64,000 bases of DNA, taken from assembly GCF_023065955.2 (NCBI RefSeq), contig NW_026623100.1, positions 8,716,501-8,780,500 on the forward strand, written 5' to 3'. The first letter of the stretch is position 1. Every line of letters starts with the position of its first letter. The notes below the pieces were generated by a model. That model saw only the letters and a program-made list of their open reading frames with translations, was not told the origin of the DNA and did not search any database. Shown here one piece after another: positions 1 to 14,527 of the stretch. The position numbers were made by a program, and so were the translations under genes. Source of the stretch: Ursus arctos. Lineage: Eukaryota; Chordata; Mammalia; Carnivora; Ursidae.

Positions 1-2712
<2,712 letters not shown>

Positions 2713-3117
2713 TCAGAACTGGTTTCTGAAATGAAAAGTTCAAGATCTGATTTTCTGTGAGACCCTCGAATTTATCACTGTCATCCTGAATTACAATCTA
2801 GAAGGGTTTGCTTGCTCCAGGGCAAAAGTATTGCCCATAGGCCCGAGAAAGAAGTAAGAGTTAAGTCGGACAAGCACGCGGAGTCCTACTCTTCCTGGAG
2901 GACCCCACCTGCCGACACTCCTGTGCTCTGGCCGGGACAGCGGGGGCAGCGAGGGGCCCCCAGGCAGGCCCACTTGCTCATGTGAAGGGTCCTGAAGAAC
3001 GCGTAGGGTTCCTTTTCCATAGGGTTCCAGCAAACGAACACCTGTTTACTTCTTAAAGGTCTCCTCAATCAAAGGAACTGTGCTTTTTTTCTGAGTGCCT
3101 GGGCACTGAATCTAGAT

Positions 3118-3540
3118 ACAGCTCTGTCCGATAGAGCTGTCCGTGGTGATGGGAATGATCTATCATGTGTGCTGTCCCTTATGAAAGCCACCAGCCACAT
3201 GGCTATGAGCATTGAAATGTGGCTAGTATAACTGAAGATTGGTTTTTAAAAATTACACTTATTTTTTATTTTTTAGAGAGAAAGAGTGTGCGCATGCGCG
3301 GTGGGGGGGGCCAGAGGGAGAGAATCCCAAGCAGGCTCTGCATCCAGCACGGAGCCTGATGTGGGACTCAATCTCACGACCCTGCTATCATGACCTGGGC
3401 TGAAACCAAGAGTCAGACGCTCCACCCACTAAGCCCCCCAGGTGCCCCTGAAGACTGAATTGTTAATTGTATTTAATTTTAATTATTTTAACTGGAACTT
3501 AAAAAGCCACATGTGGCTAGTGGCTCCCATATTCACTAGT
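3118..3540. mobile_element. hAT-Charlie non-autonomous DNA transposon, split by a SINE
   Basis: Both arms read like one old MER-type hAT element: the left arm begins CTCTGTCCGATAGAGC and includes GAAATGTGGCTAGT; the right arm ends CACATGTGGCTAGTGGC. The SINE at 3242-3447 splits them. I am unsure of the exact family name. Confidence 0.6.
3242..3447 (-). mobile_element. Can-SINE (tRNA-Lys-derived)
   Basis: The minus-strand head reads GGGGCACCTGG and the plus strand shows the reverse-complemented tail ending in a T/A-rich run followed by GAGAGAAAGAG. It is flanked by imperfect direct repeats CTGAAGATTG (3232-3241) and CTGAAGACTG (3448-3457), the expected target-site duplication. Confidence 0.88.
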
Positions 3541-3559
3541 GCGGGTGGAAGCTGACAGA

Positions 3560-3560
<1 letters not shown>

Positions 3561-3599
<39 letters not shown>

Positions 3600-3606
3600 G
3601 GAGAGA
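3561..3606 (+). repeat. (GA)n simple repeat
   Basis: Almost pure GA run with a few interruptions. Confidence 0.9.
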
Positions 3607-4126
3607 AGACAGGCACGTTTCTTGCTGCCTCAGGCTCCCTCAATAAACTCATCCTTTCCTATATTTTTAAACACAATCTTACACACTCTTATCCAGGTAA
3701 CTTTCTGTTGTGCGCCCCCTGGGGACCAGAGGTTGACATGCATCCCCAATGTCGTTCTTTTTCACCCATACCTCCTTCTCCCCTGTGTTCAATGTCCCCA
3801 TGGTATTGCCAACTGGTCACTTGCCCATATCAGACACCCTGGCGGCATCCTCAGCTTCTCCTCCTCCCGCTCTCATCTTCACATCCAAACAATGTCCAAG
3901 TGCTGGGACACACCCCTCCCTCAAATTCTCTCTGATCCTCTCACTTCATTTCCATGACCTCGACCCCCAGTCTAGAGCACCATCATTTCTTATCTGGGGA
4001 ATGAACGGACCAAACTGGTCTTCCCACATCGACTTCTGTCCCTGTCCAACGTATTCTCCACCAGCAGGCAGAAGGAGCCCTGTATCAGATCAGGTTGCCA
4101 TTGTGCTTAAAACGATCCATTTGCAA

Positions 4127-4246
4127 GTGGTGCCTGGCTGGCTCAGTCCACAGTGCATGTGACTTTTGATCTCAGGGTTGTGAGTTTGAGCCCCATGCTG
4201 GGTGTAGCCCTTACTCCAAAAAAACAAAACAAAACAAGACAAAAAC
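4127..4246 (+). mobile_element. Old Can-SINE, truncated
   Basis: The sequence GTGCCTGGCTGGCTCAGTCC through ATCTCAGGGTTGTGAGTTTG is the tRNA-derived head, followed by an A-rich tail (about 4218-4245). It is shorter and more diverged than the other copies and has no obvious target duplication. Confidence 0.8.
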
Positions 4247-4789
4247 TGTCTGTTGGCTGCCAAATGCTCCCAGGATGAAGCCTGAACCACCCAATTCAAT
4301 TCTGAGGCTCGTACTACCCGCCGTCCAAATTTCCGTTTCTCCAACTGGCCAGCTTGCTCTTCCTTCTGGGCCTTCCCCAGGCTGCACCCTGAGGTGTGTT
4401 TGCCTAACTCCCGGGCATCCTTCAGGTCCCTGCTTTGAAGGCACTGCCTCTGAGGAAGCATCCAGGGACGCCACGTTGACAGCTGGGGCTCTGGCCTCTG
4501 AGGCCCCCTGCTCTACGTGTTCTGCGGTCCTGTCACGGCCGGGGAGGGGAAGGTCTGCCCAGACGGGGAGGCCTGTGAGGGACAGGCCGCGTCACGGCAA
4601 GGTGGAGAGAGCCCCAGAGGTCGGGACTGAAAGCTGGCTTTGCCCCCTCATCAACCAAAAGATGAGGAAGCTGGGAGGGTGGCGTGAGCTGCTGGTCAAG
4701 GGCACACAGTAATCACTCAGCGAATGCTCCGTGGGATCAGGTGTTTCATAACCGTTCAGGAAAGTTCTCAAAGTTTTCTTGTTCGTTCA

Positions 4790-4930
4790 TGTGCTGATGT
4801 GTGTCCTCTGCCTGCCTCATCCAAGGGGAGCTCCAGGAGAGCAGGGGCCACGTCTGCCTTCTTCACCCCTGGGTGCCTGACATCGAATGGTGCTCGGCCT
4901 TCGAGAGAAATGCATTGACTAGCTGAAGGA
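4790..4930 (+). mobile_element. L2 3' end remnant
   Basis: Contains the typical GGAGAGCAGGGGCCACGTCT then TGGTGCTCGGCC pattern of the L2 3' region. Diverged; the ends are approximate. Confidence 0.5.
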
Positions 4931-7484
4931 AGTATGGGCGGGGGGCAAGCATGACAACAGGAGTAAAAACAAGGTACCCCAAGAACGCTGAGTGTGGTGT
5001 ACAGACTCCAGTCATAAGGACAGAGAGGCTCCCAGGGAAGGACTCCCATGGGGAGGAATCCCTGAGCAGGAGCTGAGGAACAGGATGATATCTGTGGGGA
5101 GCCAGGGTACTCCAGGCAGGGGGCACGGAGGAGAGTGGTGGAGACAGGTATTGCAAAGGGAAGTGAGGTCAGAGCCAAGAAGGCCGCAGAGGAGTGAGTG
5201 CCCTGTCCTGTGTGCCTGGGGTGGGGAGGACGGGACCTGCTGAGGGACCGAGAGGAAGGGAGGGCAGGATTGTGCTTTCTGGCCTGAAGAGAGAGGGAGC
5301 ACAGGTCACCACCAGGCTAGAGATGGTCAGTCTGAACAGGCACAGGGAAAGGGAGACGTGACGCGCAGGAAGGAGAGTCAAAGAGGTCACTCGACAACAG
5401 AATCCACCCAACACCGACTGAGGGCCACCGTGTGCCAGCTACTGCCTTTCGCACCGGGAAGAAACACAACGAAGCAGGCGAGGCCCTCCCCTCTTGCAGC
5501 CAGCAGTCCAGGGGCTGTGAGGAAGGGTGACACCACTTGGTGGCAGAGGAAGGACAGGAAGAGGAAAAGGAGGGACTCCCAGCTTGATGGCACCCGGGCG
5601 TGATCTCCGTGGGCAAAGACTCTGTGAACCCCTCACTAGCCTGTGCTATCATTTTCTCCCTCGGGCTCTCTCCAAGTTCCTTCCGATGTTCTTGATTTTA
5701 TTTTAAGCTCATTCCCTTTAGTTTTTTAGATGATGACTAATGCTCACAGATGACAGTAGTCTTTCTTCTTAAAGACATTGCAGATAGAGACACGATGACT
5801 AAGTCACTCCATGGTCTTTTCTTGGAGAGCCAGTTGGAACCCCCTTCCCCCGAAGTGAGTATGACAGAGAGCTGGGTTACGGGGCTGCCTGACCTAGCTG
5901 CTTCTGTGGAAAACAGTTGGCAGGTCACAGGGCTGTGGGGGCACCTTGGGCTACAGGTTCTACACAGAATAAAGATGAACCCCGGATGGAGGCTGGTTGG
6001 GGGGGTGGTGATGAGGATTATGAGTTAACACCCAGAAAGGGCTCAGAGCCGTGCTTGGCACAGAGCAAGCTCTATGTACTCACTATTATATTACTATTAT
6101 GCCATTTCCGTGTGCCGACAATGAACACAAACAACGATAGTTGGAAAATTCAAACCCTAATGGTTACAGGGGAACAAATCATATCTGCAATTGAACTGTC
6201 CCTTGAATGAGTTGAGCTCTGTTTATTAAATTGACAGCAATTACAGAGACAAGGGAGGGCACGTGCCGTCCGCAGCCATCTTCCCAGCTGAATCACAGTG
6301 TCGGGAACATCATTTACCTCTTGGAGACAGAAGGTTCTCTACCCCAACTTACTGATAGGTCCTTGGCTGCTTTCTCAAGGATCGTTACCAAGACTACTTT
6401 CACTATGAACGCCTGTCCTAATTCCAAATCGCACATTTCCCATGTTTCTTCTTGTGCCCATTGGGAGCCTGGAGATGACTGGGAAGTGTTTCGGGACACA
6501 GCAAGGCATTGTCCTCTCTCCCTAGGAACCAGCAGTCCCAGTTTGGTGGCACCCAGCAGAGTTAAGTGCGCCCACCCACGGAGCGCACAAAGCCCACCGG
6601 CTGGGTTGGAAGGGAGCTGGGTGGACACTCTGTGTCCTGGCAGTTCTGGCTGGAGATGTGTTGGCCACAGTGAGAAGTCTTGGAGAAGGGGCAATTGTGA
6701 GATGTCGTGGAGAAGCCTCACACTGCGAAGAGGCAGGAATGGGCTTCCCAAAGCAGTCAGGACCTTGGTCTCCCTAAAGGGCCAGAAAGTTGCAGACACA
6801 CCCAATGGGCTTTGATGCCGTTTAGATTCAGAATCAAACTGATAGTCCAATGGTAATGCTTTCAGAAGCCAGTACAGGGAGTGGCTTTGACCTTAGAGTA
6901 GTGAAGAATTATTTAGGATAGAGAAGGTAGCAACGCTAAAGAATCTCTGTGCATGGAAAGAACCTAGAGAGGGAGAGGTGGGCCGCAAGATGAGAGAGTG
7001 TATTTGTAACACATAAGCCATGGTGTAAGTCCTAAAATTAAGGTTCAGTGTTAAATGCTGCCTTGTCACCTAGCAAAACTGGGAGGCCCTCAACGAGCCC
7101 AAATGAAAGTTCTCCTTCACACTCTGCCCCCGTGGAAAGGTCCCTTGGCTAAATAATGCTCCTTAGATAGGCACAGTTCCTGCTCAGCCCTGAGTGGTGG
7201 GTTTAGCTCCCTGCCAGCCTGCGGAATTATTCAAATAAACCACTCTCACCCCTGTGGGAATCGGGGGGTGCCCCACCCTCTTGTTACTACGAAGCCTGCT
7301 TCTCACAGCCCCTGCTGGTTCACCGCTCGAGGGTACGGCCCCGTGTGGCCCTGCGTCCTCGTCTCCAGGCTATGAGTGCATGAGATGGACAAACCGCTGT
7401 CGAGCTCCCCCGTCCAGTGTTGGGTGTTGTGCATTCAGCGGACCCGTATCCCTAAGGCAGAGCGAGCGAGGCAATGCAAACGGT

Positions 7485-8400
7485 ACCCGACAGAGGATTA
7501 GTGTCTAGAACATGGAAAGAATGCCTCCAAATTACAAGAAACAAACCAGACAGTTCAGTAGGAGAACGGCAAAATACCCAAACAAGCACTGTGTTCACAA
7601 AAGAGGAAACCCAAATGGCTAACAAGCACACGCCAAGACGCCCAATCTCATTAGTAATCAGGAGAAAAGCAAGTTAAAACTCCATGAGATACATTCATGT
7701 GCGAGCCTGACAAATGCTAAGAAGTCCGACACTCCACGCTCTGTGACATGGGGCGCCTAGAACCCTCGACTCTACTGGTGGACGGTGCAACCACTGTTAA
7801 CAACGTGGTGTTGCCTGGTACCCGGGAAGGTGTACCTACTCTCCAGTCTGGCCATCCCACCCATCAGTTCTCTACGGCCTGCTTGCAAATGCGCATCAGG
7901 AAGCACATGCCGCATGTTCACAAAAGCCCCTTCCAAGAGTTCCGACCCGGAACGGATGCAGAAATGTTAGCACATTCCTCCGATGGAATACTGGGCAGCG
8001 GCGGCATAAACCCGTGACCGCCACTGCTAACAGTGTGAGACGATGGCTCTCACAAGCAGCACGGAGCAAGAGGCGTCCGCTTCCCAGGGCTCTATTTTCC
8101 CAAAGTTAACCAGAAGGGAACGCTAAATCGTAGTGTTGAGTGGCAAATCAAAAGTTGGTAGAACTACAAAGAAAACCAAGGATACAATGATCTTAAAAGC
8201 CAGGAAAATGGTCATCTCTGGCTGGGAGGAGGGGGGTGTGACGGGAAAAGAACAGACGGGAGCTTCTCTGGTTCCCAGACATATTCTGTTTCTTTGGCTC
8301 AGTGACAGCTACCTGTATGTTTGTGTTCTCTTTACCATGAATTTAAACACTGAATGTATGTTTTATACATACCTTTGTGTGCATGCTTTATAAAAATCAA
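7485..8400 (+). mobile_element. Degenerate L1M ORF2 end and 3' region
   Basis: The start reads like the last part of L1 ORF2 (segments such as AAATGGCTAACAAGCACACG and ATCAGGAGAAAAGCAAGTTA) and continues into diverged 3' sequence. The reading frames are broken, so no protein is expected. Confidence 0.7.
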
Positions 8401-8426
8401 GAGGCACATTAAAGCAGAAAAACATC

Positions 8427-8623
8427 GGGGCACCTAGGTGGACCAGTTGGTTAAGCGCCTGCCTTCGGCTCAGGTCATGATCCCAGGTCCTGGGATGGAG
8501 CCCTGTGTCGGGCTCCCTGCTCAGCGGGGAGCCTGCTTCTCCCTCTGCTTGTGCTCTGTCTCTCTCTCAAATAAATAAATAAAATCTTTAAAATAAAATA
8601 AAGTAAAATAAAATAAAATAAAT
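8427..8623 (+). mobile_element. Can-SINE, sense orientation
   Basis: Full structure: head GGGGCACCTAGGTGGACCAG, central GGTCATGATCCCAGGTCCTG, then TCTC-rich and AAATAAAT repeats to about 8623. The tail is long (AAAATAAAAT units). Confidence 0.9.
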
Positions 8624-8782
8624 CTAACCGGTGACCTGGACTCTTTTAACCTTTGACCAACTCTTAGCTGCATGCAGCCACACCTGCCACAGCCTCCTAG
8701 ACACAGCAACCCCCAGCTGGGCCCCCACCCAGAACCATCTCTAACCAGATGCCCCAGACCAGGTGGGTTCTTTTAGCAGGTG

Positions 8783-8821
8783 AGGGCGGGGCGGGGTGGG
8801 GCGGGGAAGGAAGGGCGGGGC
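8783..8821 (+). promoter_or_regulatory. G-rich GC-box cluster / possible G-quadruplex
   Basis: Runs of 3-4 G separated by single bases, with several GGGCGG (Sp1-type) boxes within 40 bp. It is in intron 5, immediately downstream of the SINE at 8427. It could fold as a G-quadruplex on the plus strand, which is the non-transcribed template complement of NPAS2. Function unknown. Confidence 0.35.
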
Positions 8822-10094
8822 CATGTCTCCTGGGAGGTGTTTCACAGATTTGCTACTGTGCTGCGTGGTAAAGTAAGCCAGGGGCTCTGTCTTTCCTTTT
8901 CTGTGACCTCCTCTCCCTGCTGTGACCCTTGTCGTGGGAACCTGACCCTTTATTCTACTTCGATCTTGTATTACTTGCTAGAGCTTTCACTGGGAGAACC
9001 AGCATTCCATGCAAGTAGTTTTTGGTCCGTAGATTTCTCCACATTTATAATCACTTGTGCCTTAGATTATTTTCCTTTGGGGACGTGGTACTGTCTGTGC
9101 CCATATTTCTCACTTTGGAGGCATTTCCCACTCCCGTCGAGCTGTTTGCCATTGCTCCCGAGGTAGCAGCCCCGTTTATGAACTCAGCCCCTCACTCAAT
9201 GAACACTTAAGGCACATCGGGTCTGTGCCCAGGGCTGGAGACAGGACCTCTGCCTTACGTACACGCTTAGCATGGTCCAGCTCATTAAGCAAACACTGCA
9301 ATCATTAACAAATCAACACAGCAATCCGGAAAGTTAGACTCTTTAGAAACTCAAACAAAAGTCCAAATAGGAAATACAGTTTATGCCTACTATGGGCCTC
9401 TCATTTGGTTCTGCCTCAGCCATATTCTTTCCCAGTTCCGTCGGAGGCATGTGACTTAGTCCCTTAGATCTTTCCTGGAAGGTTTTCATCCCAGAAGCTC
9501 CCTTTAGCCCTTGGTCTTCCATCTGCATGCTCTTCTGCCGGGCCCACATTGCTTCTTTGACTGCCTGTGTTAATTCTAGACACCGAAATGTGCTGGTGTC
9601 ACCACCACAGGAAAGTTTTGACTTTGTCTTAAAACCATTTCCTGCTTTGAGCTATTTTCTTTTTTCTATCAACTTGGGAAAGAAAGTTCTAGAATATTCC
9701 ATCAGAAAATTGCTGTACAAAAATCTGTCATGTGAGCTTTTGCCATGTCTGAGTTTCTAGCAGTAGGAAGGAAACAGAGAGATAGTAAGCTCGAAGGTCT
9801 CAAAAGAAGAAAGGAATTCTTGCTGCTTTTTATCCCTCAATCTTCCCAATCACCGGTGGGCCTCCCATCCCAGGCCACACAAGGGGCAGTGGGACCCAAC
9901 CCCAGGCATGACAGCCTCTGATCCCAACAGGGGGCACTGCAGCCGGGGCCCATGGCCTCCTGCCCCCTGCCCACACTGCATCTCTGTTGGATACCCCTTC
10001 CTTCAATGGCCCCTGTTCCAAGAAGACTGACCACTGCCTTCCAGTTCCCCATCCTCTCTTCCTAAGAATTACAATTCTCCATTGTAAGGATGGC

Positions 10095-10215
10095 AAATGT
10101 GATTTAGCTCTAATTCTGTGCCAGGTACTATTCTAAGTGCTTTATACCCATGAACTCATGTAAGGGACTCTTAATGGCGCTTGGTACATTGTGAGTGCTC
10201 AATAGAAGTTAAGCT
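10095..10215 (-). mobile_element. MIR-like fragment
   Basis: Contains TGTGCCAGGTACTATTCTAA followed by GCTTTATACCCATGAACTCA, the reverse complement of the MIR 3' half. Diverged. Confidence 0.5.
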
Positions 10216-12094
10216 ATTTTTCTATTAGTCTCTAATGGTTTAACAGGTGAAATCTCTAAACAACATAGCAAACTCTTAGGGAAAAATAATCTCACGTGGG
10301 GCTTTTCAATGGCTGCATCATCCATGGACAAGTCCTGGGCTCATGCTGAATAATAAATACGTCCAAATCAAGGTGAATGAAGCCAACAGCAGAATTCCTG
10401 GAGAGCAACCCCAATCCTTGGCATCAGGAAGATACCAGAACCGAGGGATAAGGAGCTTGGGTTCTGAGGGCAGTTGCACCTGGTTTAAGGCCCCTGCTCT
10501 GCCCTCACTGGCTGGGCCTCCTCCTTTGTAAAGTTGAGGTGATAGGGGTGTAACTTCCGGATGGGCTCTTCTGCTCAACCAGCTGGTTACTGATGGGTAC
10601 CAGGGAAGTGTCCATCCTTAACTGCCCTTGTCCTCCCATGAGAGTAAAGATGCAAGTGAATGCTAAGCAAAAAATGAAAAGAAGGTGGTGCTCTTGGTAA
10701 AAACCAGATAATCTGAGTTAGAAGTAAACGGAAGTTAAATTTGGGGATTGTCCGTCCTGGGCTCCACTGGAGAGCTCAAGGGTTGACTCTGTGTGTGTTT
10801 GGGAGTGGGTCTATGTATACATATGCATGATTCATATGGGTCTAGCATTAATAAGCTAGAGACGGGATCATTTCCGCTCCTTCCAAAGTTAGGAAATACT
10901 TCATAAAGGTGGTCCTAAATTGCTCCGGAATTTCAAATCCAAATTCTCTGCTCACTTTCTAAGTCCCCTCTGCCATGTATGGCAACTGGGTCATCAGATA
11001 ATTACGAGAGCATAAAGCAGAACAGTGCAAATCCTGTTTACTCAAACAGCTCTGGGCTCTTGCGTTCCCGGGCCATTAAGGAGGCTCTGTGTCATTGCTT
11101 TCAACCAGCGCCGTCATGGCCCAACCCTGTCCATTCAAGGCAAAACACAAGCCCCTCCAAAGAAACACCCCCTCGCTTCTTCTTTCCTCAGCGGCCTCAG
11201 GTCAGCCCGAAGAAGCCAGGCTGATTGGATGGGGTCACTTCTGTGTTCCTCGTATCAGCCTCATCACTATTCTGGCTTCAGAGAAAACCAAGATGAAATT
11301 GCACTCTTGCCTCCTTGGGGCTAAGTGAGAACTAGCCTCTCTGACAGCTATCAAGAGGGGAGAAAACGCCCCAAACTTCATGCACCTTGGAGATGGTGCA
11401 GGGAGTGGGCTGAAACACAAAGGTTAGACAGTCAACGGGGTCGTGCAAAGGCAACTGCCTCGCAAGGTAAAAGCTACTTTTCTGGAATGCACCACACAGT
11501 GACCAGCAAAGGAAGAATGCAGACAGCGGCTCTGATCTCCACACAGCGTCATTTGCAGAAACGATGTGATGGGGAGTAGCTTCTGAGGAAAAGTGTGACC
11601 CAGGACAACATGGAATCTTGGGCTGGTAGCAAAGCTGGGCTCATCCCCACAAGGCAAGCGAGCTGCTCACGGAGCAAGGCCACGTTACTCCCTGGCAGGT
11701 GCGGCTAAAGAGAGGCAGCCATTGTCCTCCAGCGTCTTCCTGGCCAGGATTTCCTTTGTACAGGAACCAGGGGAAGCGGTAACCCTCCTTACCACATCTG
11801 TTGGCTACCCGCCCATGGTCGTGCTGGGAGCGGGGAGCGGTGGGGTTAAGTGGTTTGGCAGGGCTTGTGGGGAGGAGAGAGAAGAGAGGAAGTTTTATCC
11901 CCATCAGGATGCTGCTGGCAGAGCTGTCATTCAAAGTCACAGTCTGCAGGAATAAACAATGGGGTGGCAGGAAAAGGAAGGCTGGCCAAACTCCTTTGAG
12001 GGATCCCCAGAGGCAGACCCTCGGCCAGCCACGTGCTGCTCGTGCTGCTCGGTGAGCCAGGTCCTTCTGACTGGCGGTTACCAGGGCGCCGGCC

Positions 12095-12183
12095 AGGCTT
12101 AGGCAGAGAGGAGGAGGAGGAGAGGGAGGAGGCGAGGCAGAGAGGGAAGAAGGCAGGGAAAGAGGGAAGAAGGGGAGGGAGGA
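12095..12183 (+). repeat. Purine-rich (GAGGA)n patch
   Basis: About 90 bp composed of G and A with few interruptions. It creates a false 215-codon pyrimidine-side frame on the opposite strand. Confidence 0.8.
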
Positions 12184-12600
12184 GCACCTCTGAGGGCTTC
12201 TGTCAAACAGCATGCACCCCGGGATGGCAGAGCTTGTTCTCCTGCCCACACCCTCCCCATTTCCCCAAGGCCGCCCTGGTCCAAACACATCTCCCCAGAA
12301 TATTTCAACTCTCCCCCCACTGCCCCCATCACCCCTGTCATGGATTCTTTAATAGCATTAAGTGCCATCACCTACTTGCAATCTCAGACTATGTCCCCAA
12401 ACCACGTCCCATCTCTATCCATCTGCTGCGCGTTCCTCCACCAGCTCTCAGTTGACCCAGGAGGTCGGCTTTTCCCTCTGCAGGGCATACATCAGCCTCT
12501 GTCCAGGCTCTAAGATCTGCTAACTGTGCTACGACTCTCTCGTCAGCTCAGTTCCTGTGTGGTTTCTGGGGCACAGAAGGATGAGGACCTGCACCCACAT

Positions 12601-12614
12601 CCCCCCCCCCCCCC
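12601..12614 (+). repeat. C14 homopolymer
   Basis: Fourteen consecutive C, about 240 bp on the plus-left side of exon 5. Confidence 0.9.
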
Positions 12615-12766
12615 AGGGCTCGGCATGTCGAGATCTTGGTGCCTTGTTCGTTCTAGAACAGCATATTCCTGCACCTGCCCTTCCTCTAAAAGGTCCCCCG
12701 GGACCCTGGCCTCACCTTGTTGAGGACGCTCTTTACCCCTCTTACACACGGGCCCCCTCAGATCTA

Positions 12767-13033
<267 letters not shown>

Positions 13034-14194
13034 TTATTTTGTAATTCTTAGAATATTTCCACAAATAACCTCACCGCACTTTTCAGCCTTGCACACAGGA
13101 TCGTTTCGTACGCAGAATTCGTCTAGCCCAGGCAAAGGGTTTGCGAAAGCACTCAAGGGCTCCCTGGAAAATCTCACCCCTTGGTATCCTAAAACTCAAT
13201 GTAGCCATGGAAATTACCTATGTAGTTTTAATGGTAAACATCCTGTTGGGCTGAATCAGAAACATCACAATTACCATTAAGAAGATGTCAGTGATATTTT
13301 ATGGTTCCCATCCCCTGACTCCCAATATCGCTTTGACTTCAGCGGAAAACATTTACCGGAAGGTATCGGACCCAACAGGTGCATTAACCCCCGTCGGTCA
13401 GGGTCGACCTCTGCCTACACTCATTGCTACAGCGGGACTACCTCCCGAAGGACCTGCTTGTAGAGAACATTCACATTACGTGCTGAGTGTCTGCTGAGTG
13501 TGAGGCACGCTGCTCTAGGTGCTTCTGATAGACAAGAAAGGATGTAGGCCGTTCATGTTTTCTCACAGACACTTCTGTTTTGTTTTTAGATTCCTTACTG
13601 GATGCTCACGATGCTTTCGTAAGACACATCTGAAAGTTGATTTCTAGAATTCAGACTGTGTAATTCAGCAGTGAGTGGGGTCATCCTGGCAACGGGCTGT
13701 ACGGGTGCCCGGAAGAGATGGAAAACAAGCCCATCTCACCGGAAAACGAGTGTCTGGGGGAGTAATATGCTCGGGTGGACGGTTACTGTAAACCTATCAC
13801 TTTGTACTGACTGTATCTTGGAAACAACATCTTCCTTGAGTGTGAGAATTTTTCAGCTTTAAGGGAAAAAAAAAAAGCCACGCTGAAATACGTGCTTAGA
13901 AGGTTCTGGAAACATTTTGTATGCACTCAGCTAGCTCCTCTCAGGGTGTTACCGGAAGTCTGCATGGCCAAAGAGGCATTAATTCTTTCAGTCGGGAGGG
14001 TGTAGCTAAGTGCACTGCAACAGGAACCGGAAACGGGCCACTCAGTGCATGGTGCCGGGATGAGTGAGAGCTCTCTTATCAGGAAAACGAACGCTAGGGT
14101 CATTTATTATTTTATACTCACATATTGCAGGATTTAAGACTGAAAAATATATTAAAGCATGCTTCTTAAGGGGACCTCATCCTTTTGGGTTACA

Positions 14195-14418
14195 TCCATG
14201 GTTTTCAACTGGGGGCAGTTTTGCCCCTCCCGCCCTCATTGGGAGACATCTACTGATGGCAGCAGACATTTCTGGTGGTCACTACTGGGGTGGGTGCTGT
14301 TGGCATCTAGTGGGTAGAGGCCAGGGATGCTCTAGAACGTCCTACAATGCACAGGACAGCCCCCAACAAAGAATGATGAGGTCCGAGACGTCAACAGGGC
14401 CGAGGTTGAGAAATCCCG
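14195..14418 (+). mobile_element. MER20-type hAT-Charlie element
   Basis: Nearly full length. It begins CCATGGTTTTCAACTGGGGG, contains GGCATCTAGTGGGTAGAGGC and CCTACAATGCACAGGACAGC, and ends GAGGTTGAGAAATCCCG, matching my memory of MER20 from end to end. MER20 copies are known as a source of enhancers and insulators in mammals; activity here is unknown. Confidence 0.8.
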
Positions 14419-14516
14419 AATAAGATTTATGGGTCATGGTGAACCCAGAGGTACGTCCTGGCACCTTTTGTTTCTTTTCCTAACGGTTTCTTCATTTCTA
14501 TTTGTGGCCCTCCTAA

Positions 14517-14527
14517 GGGGGGGGGGG
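14517..14527 (+). repeat. G11 homopolymer
   Basis: Eleven consecutive G about 100 bp beyond the MER20 copy. Confidence 0.9.

Noticed and set aside
6231..6815. 194-codon plus-strand frame, with a 178-codon frame on the opposite strand
   Set aside because: Overlapping open frames on both strands in a low-stop GC-rich stretch; no family resemblance and no splice or promoter context.
8427..8500. Possible tRNA-like gene
   Set aside because: The tRNA-like head belongs to a Can-SINE with a repeat tail; it is not a functional tRNA.
9343..9549. Possible processed pseudogene (68-codon minus frame)
   Set aside because: The composition looks protein-like, but I cannot match it to any gene, and there is no poly-A tail or target duplication.
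11641..12288. Longest open frame in the window (215 codons, minus)
   Set aside because: Its middle is translated from a purine/pyrimidine-rich patch giving runs of Pro, Ser and Leu. There is no recognisable domain, and it lies within NPAS2 intron 5.
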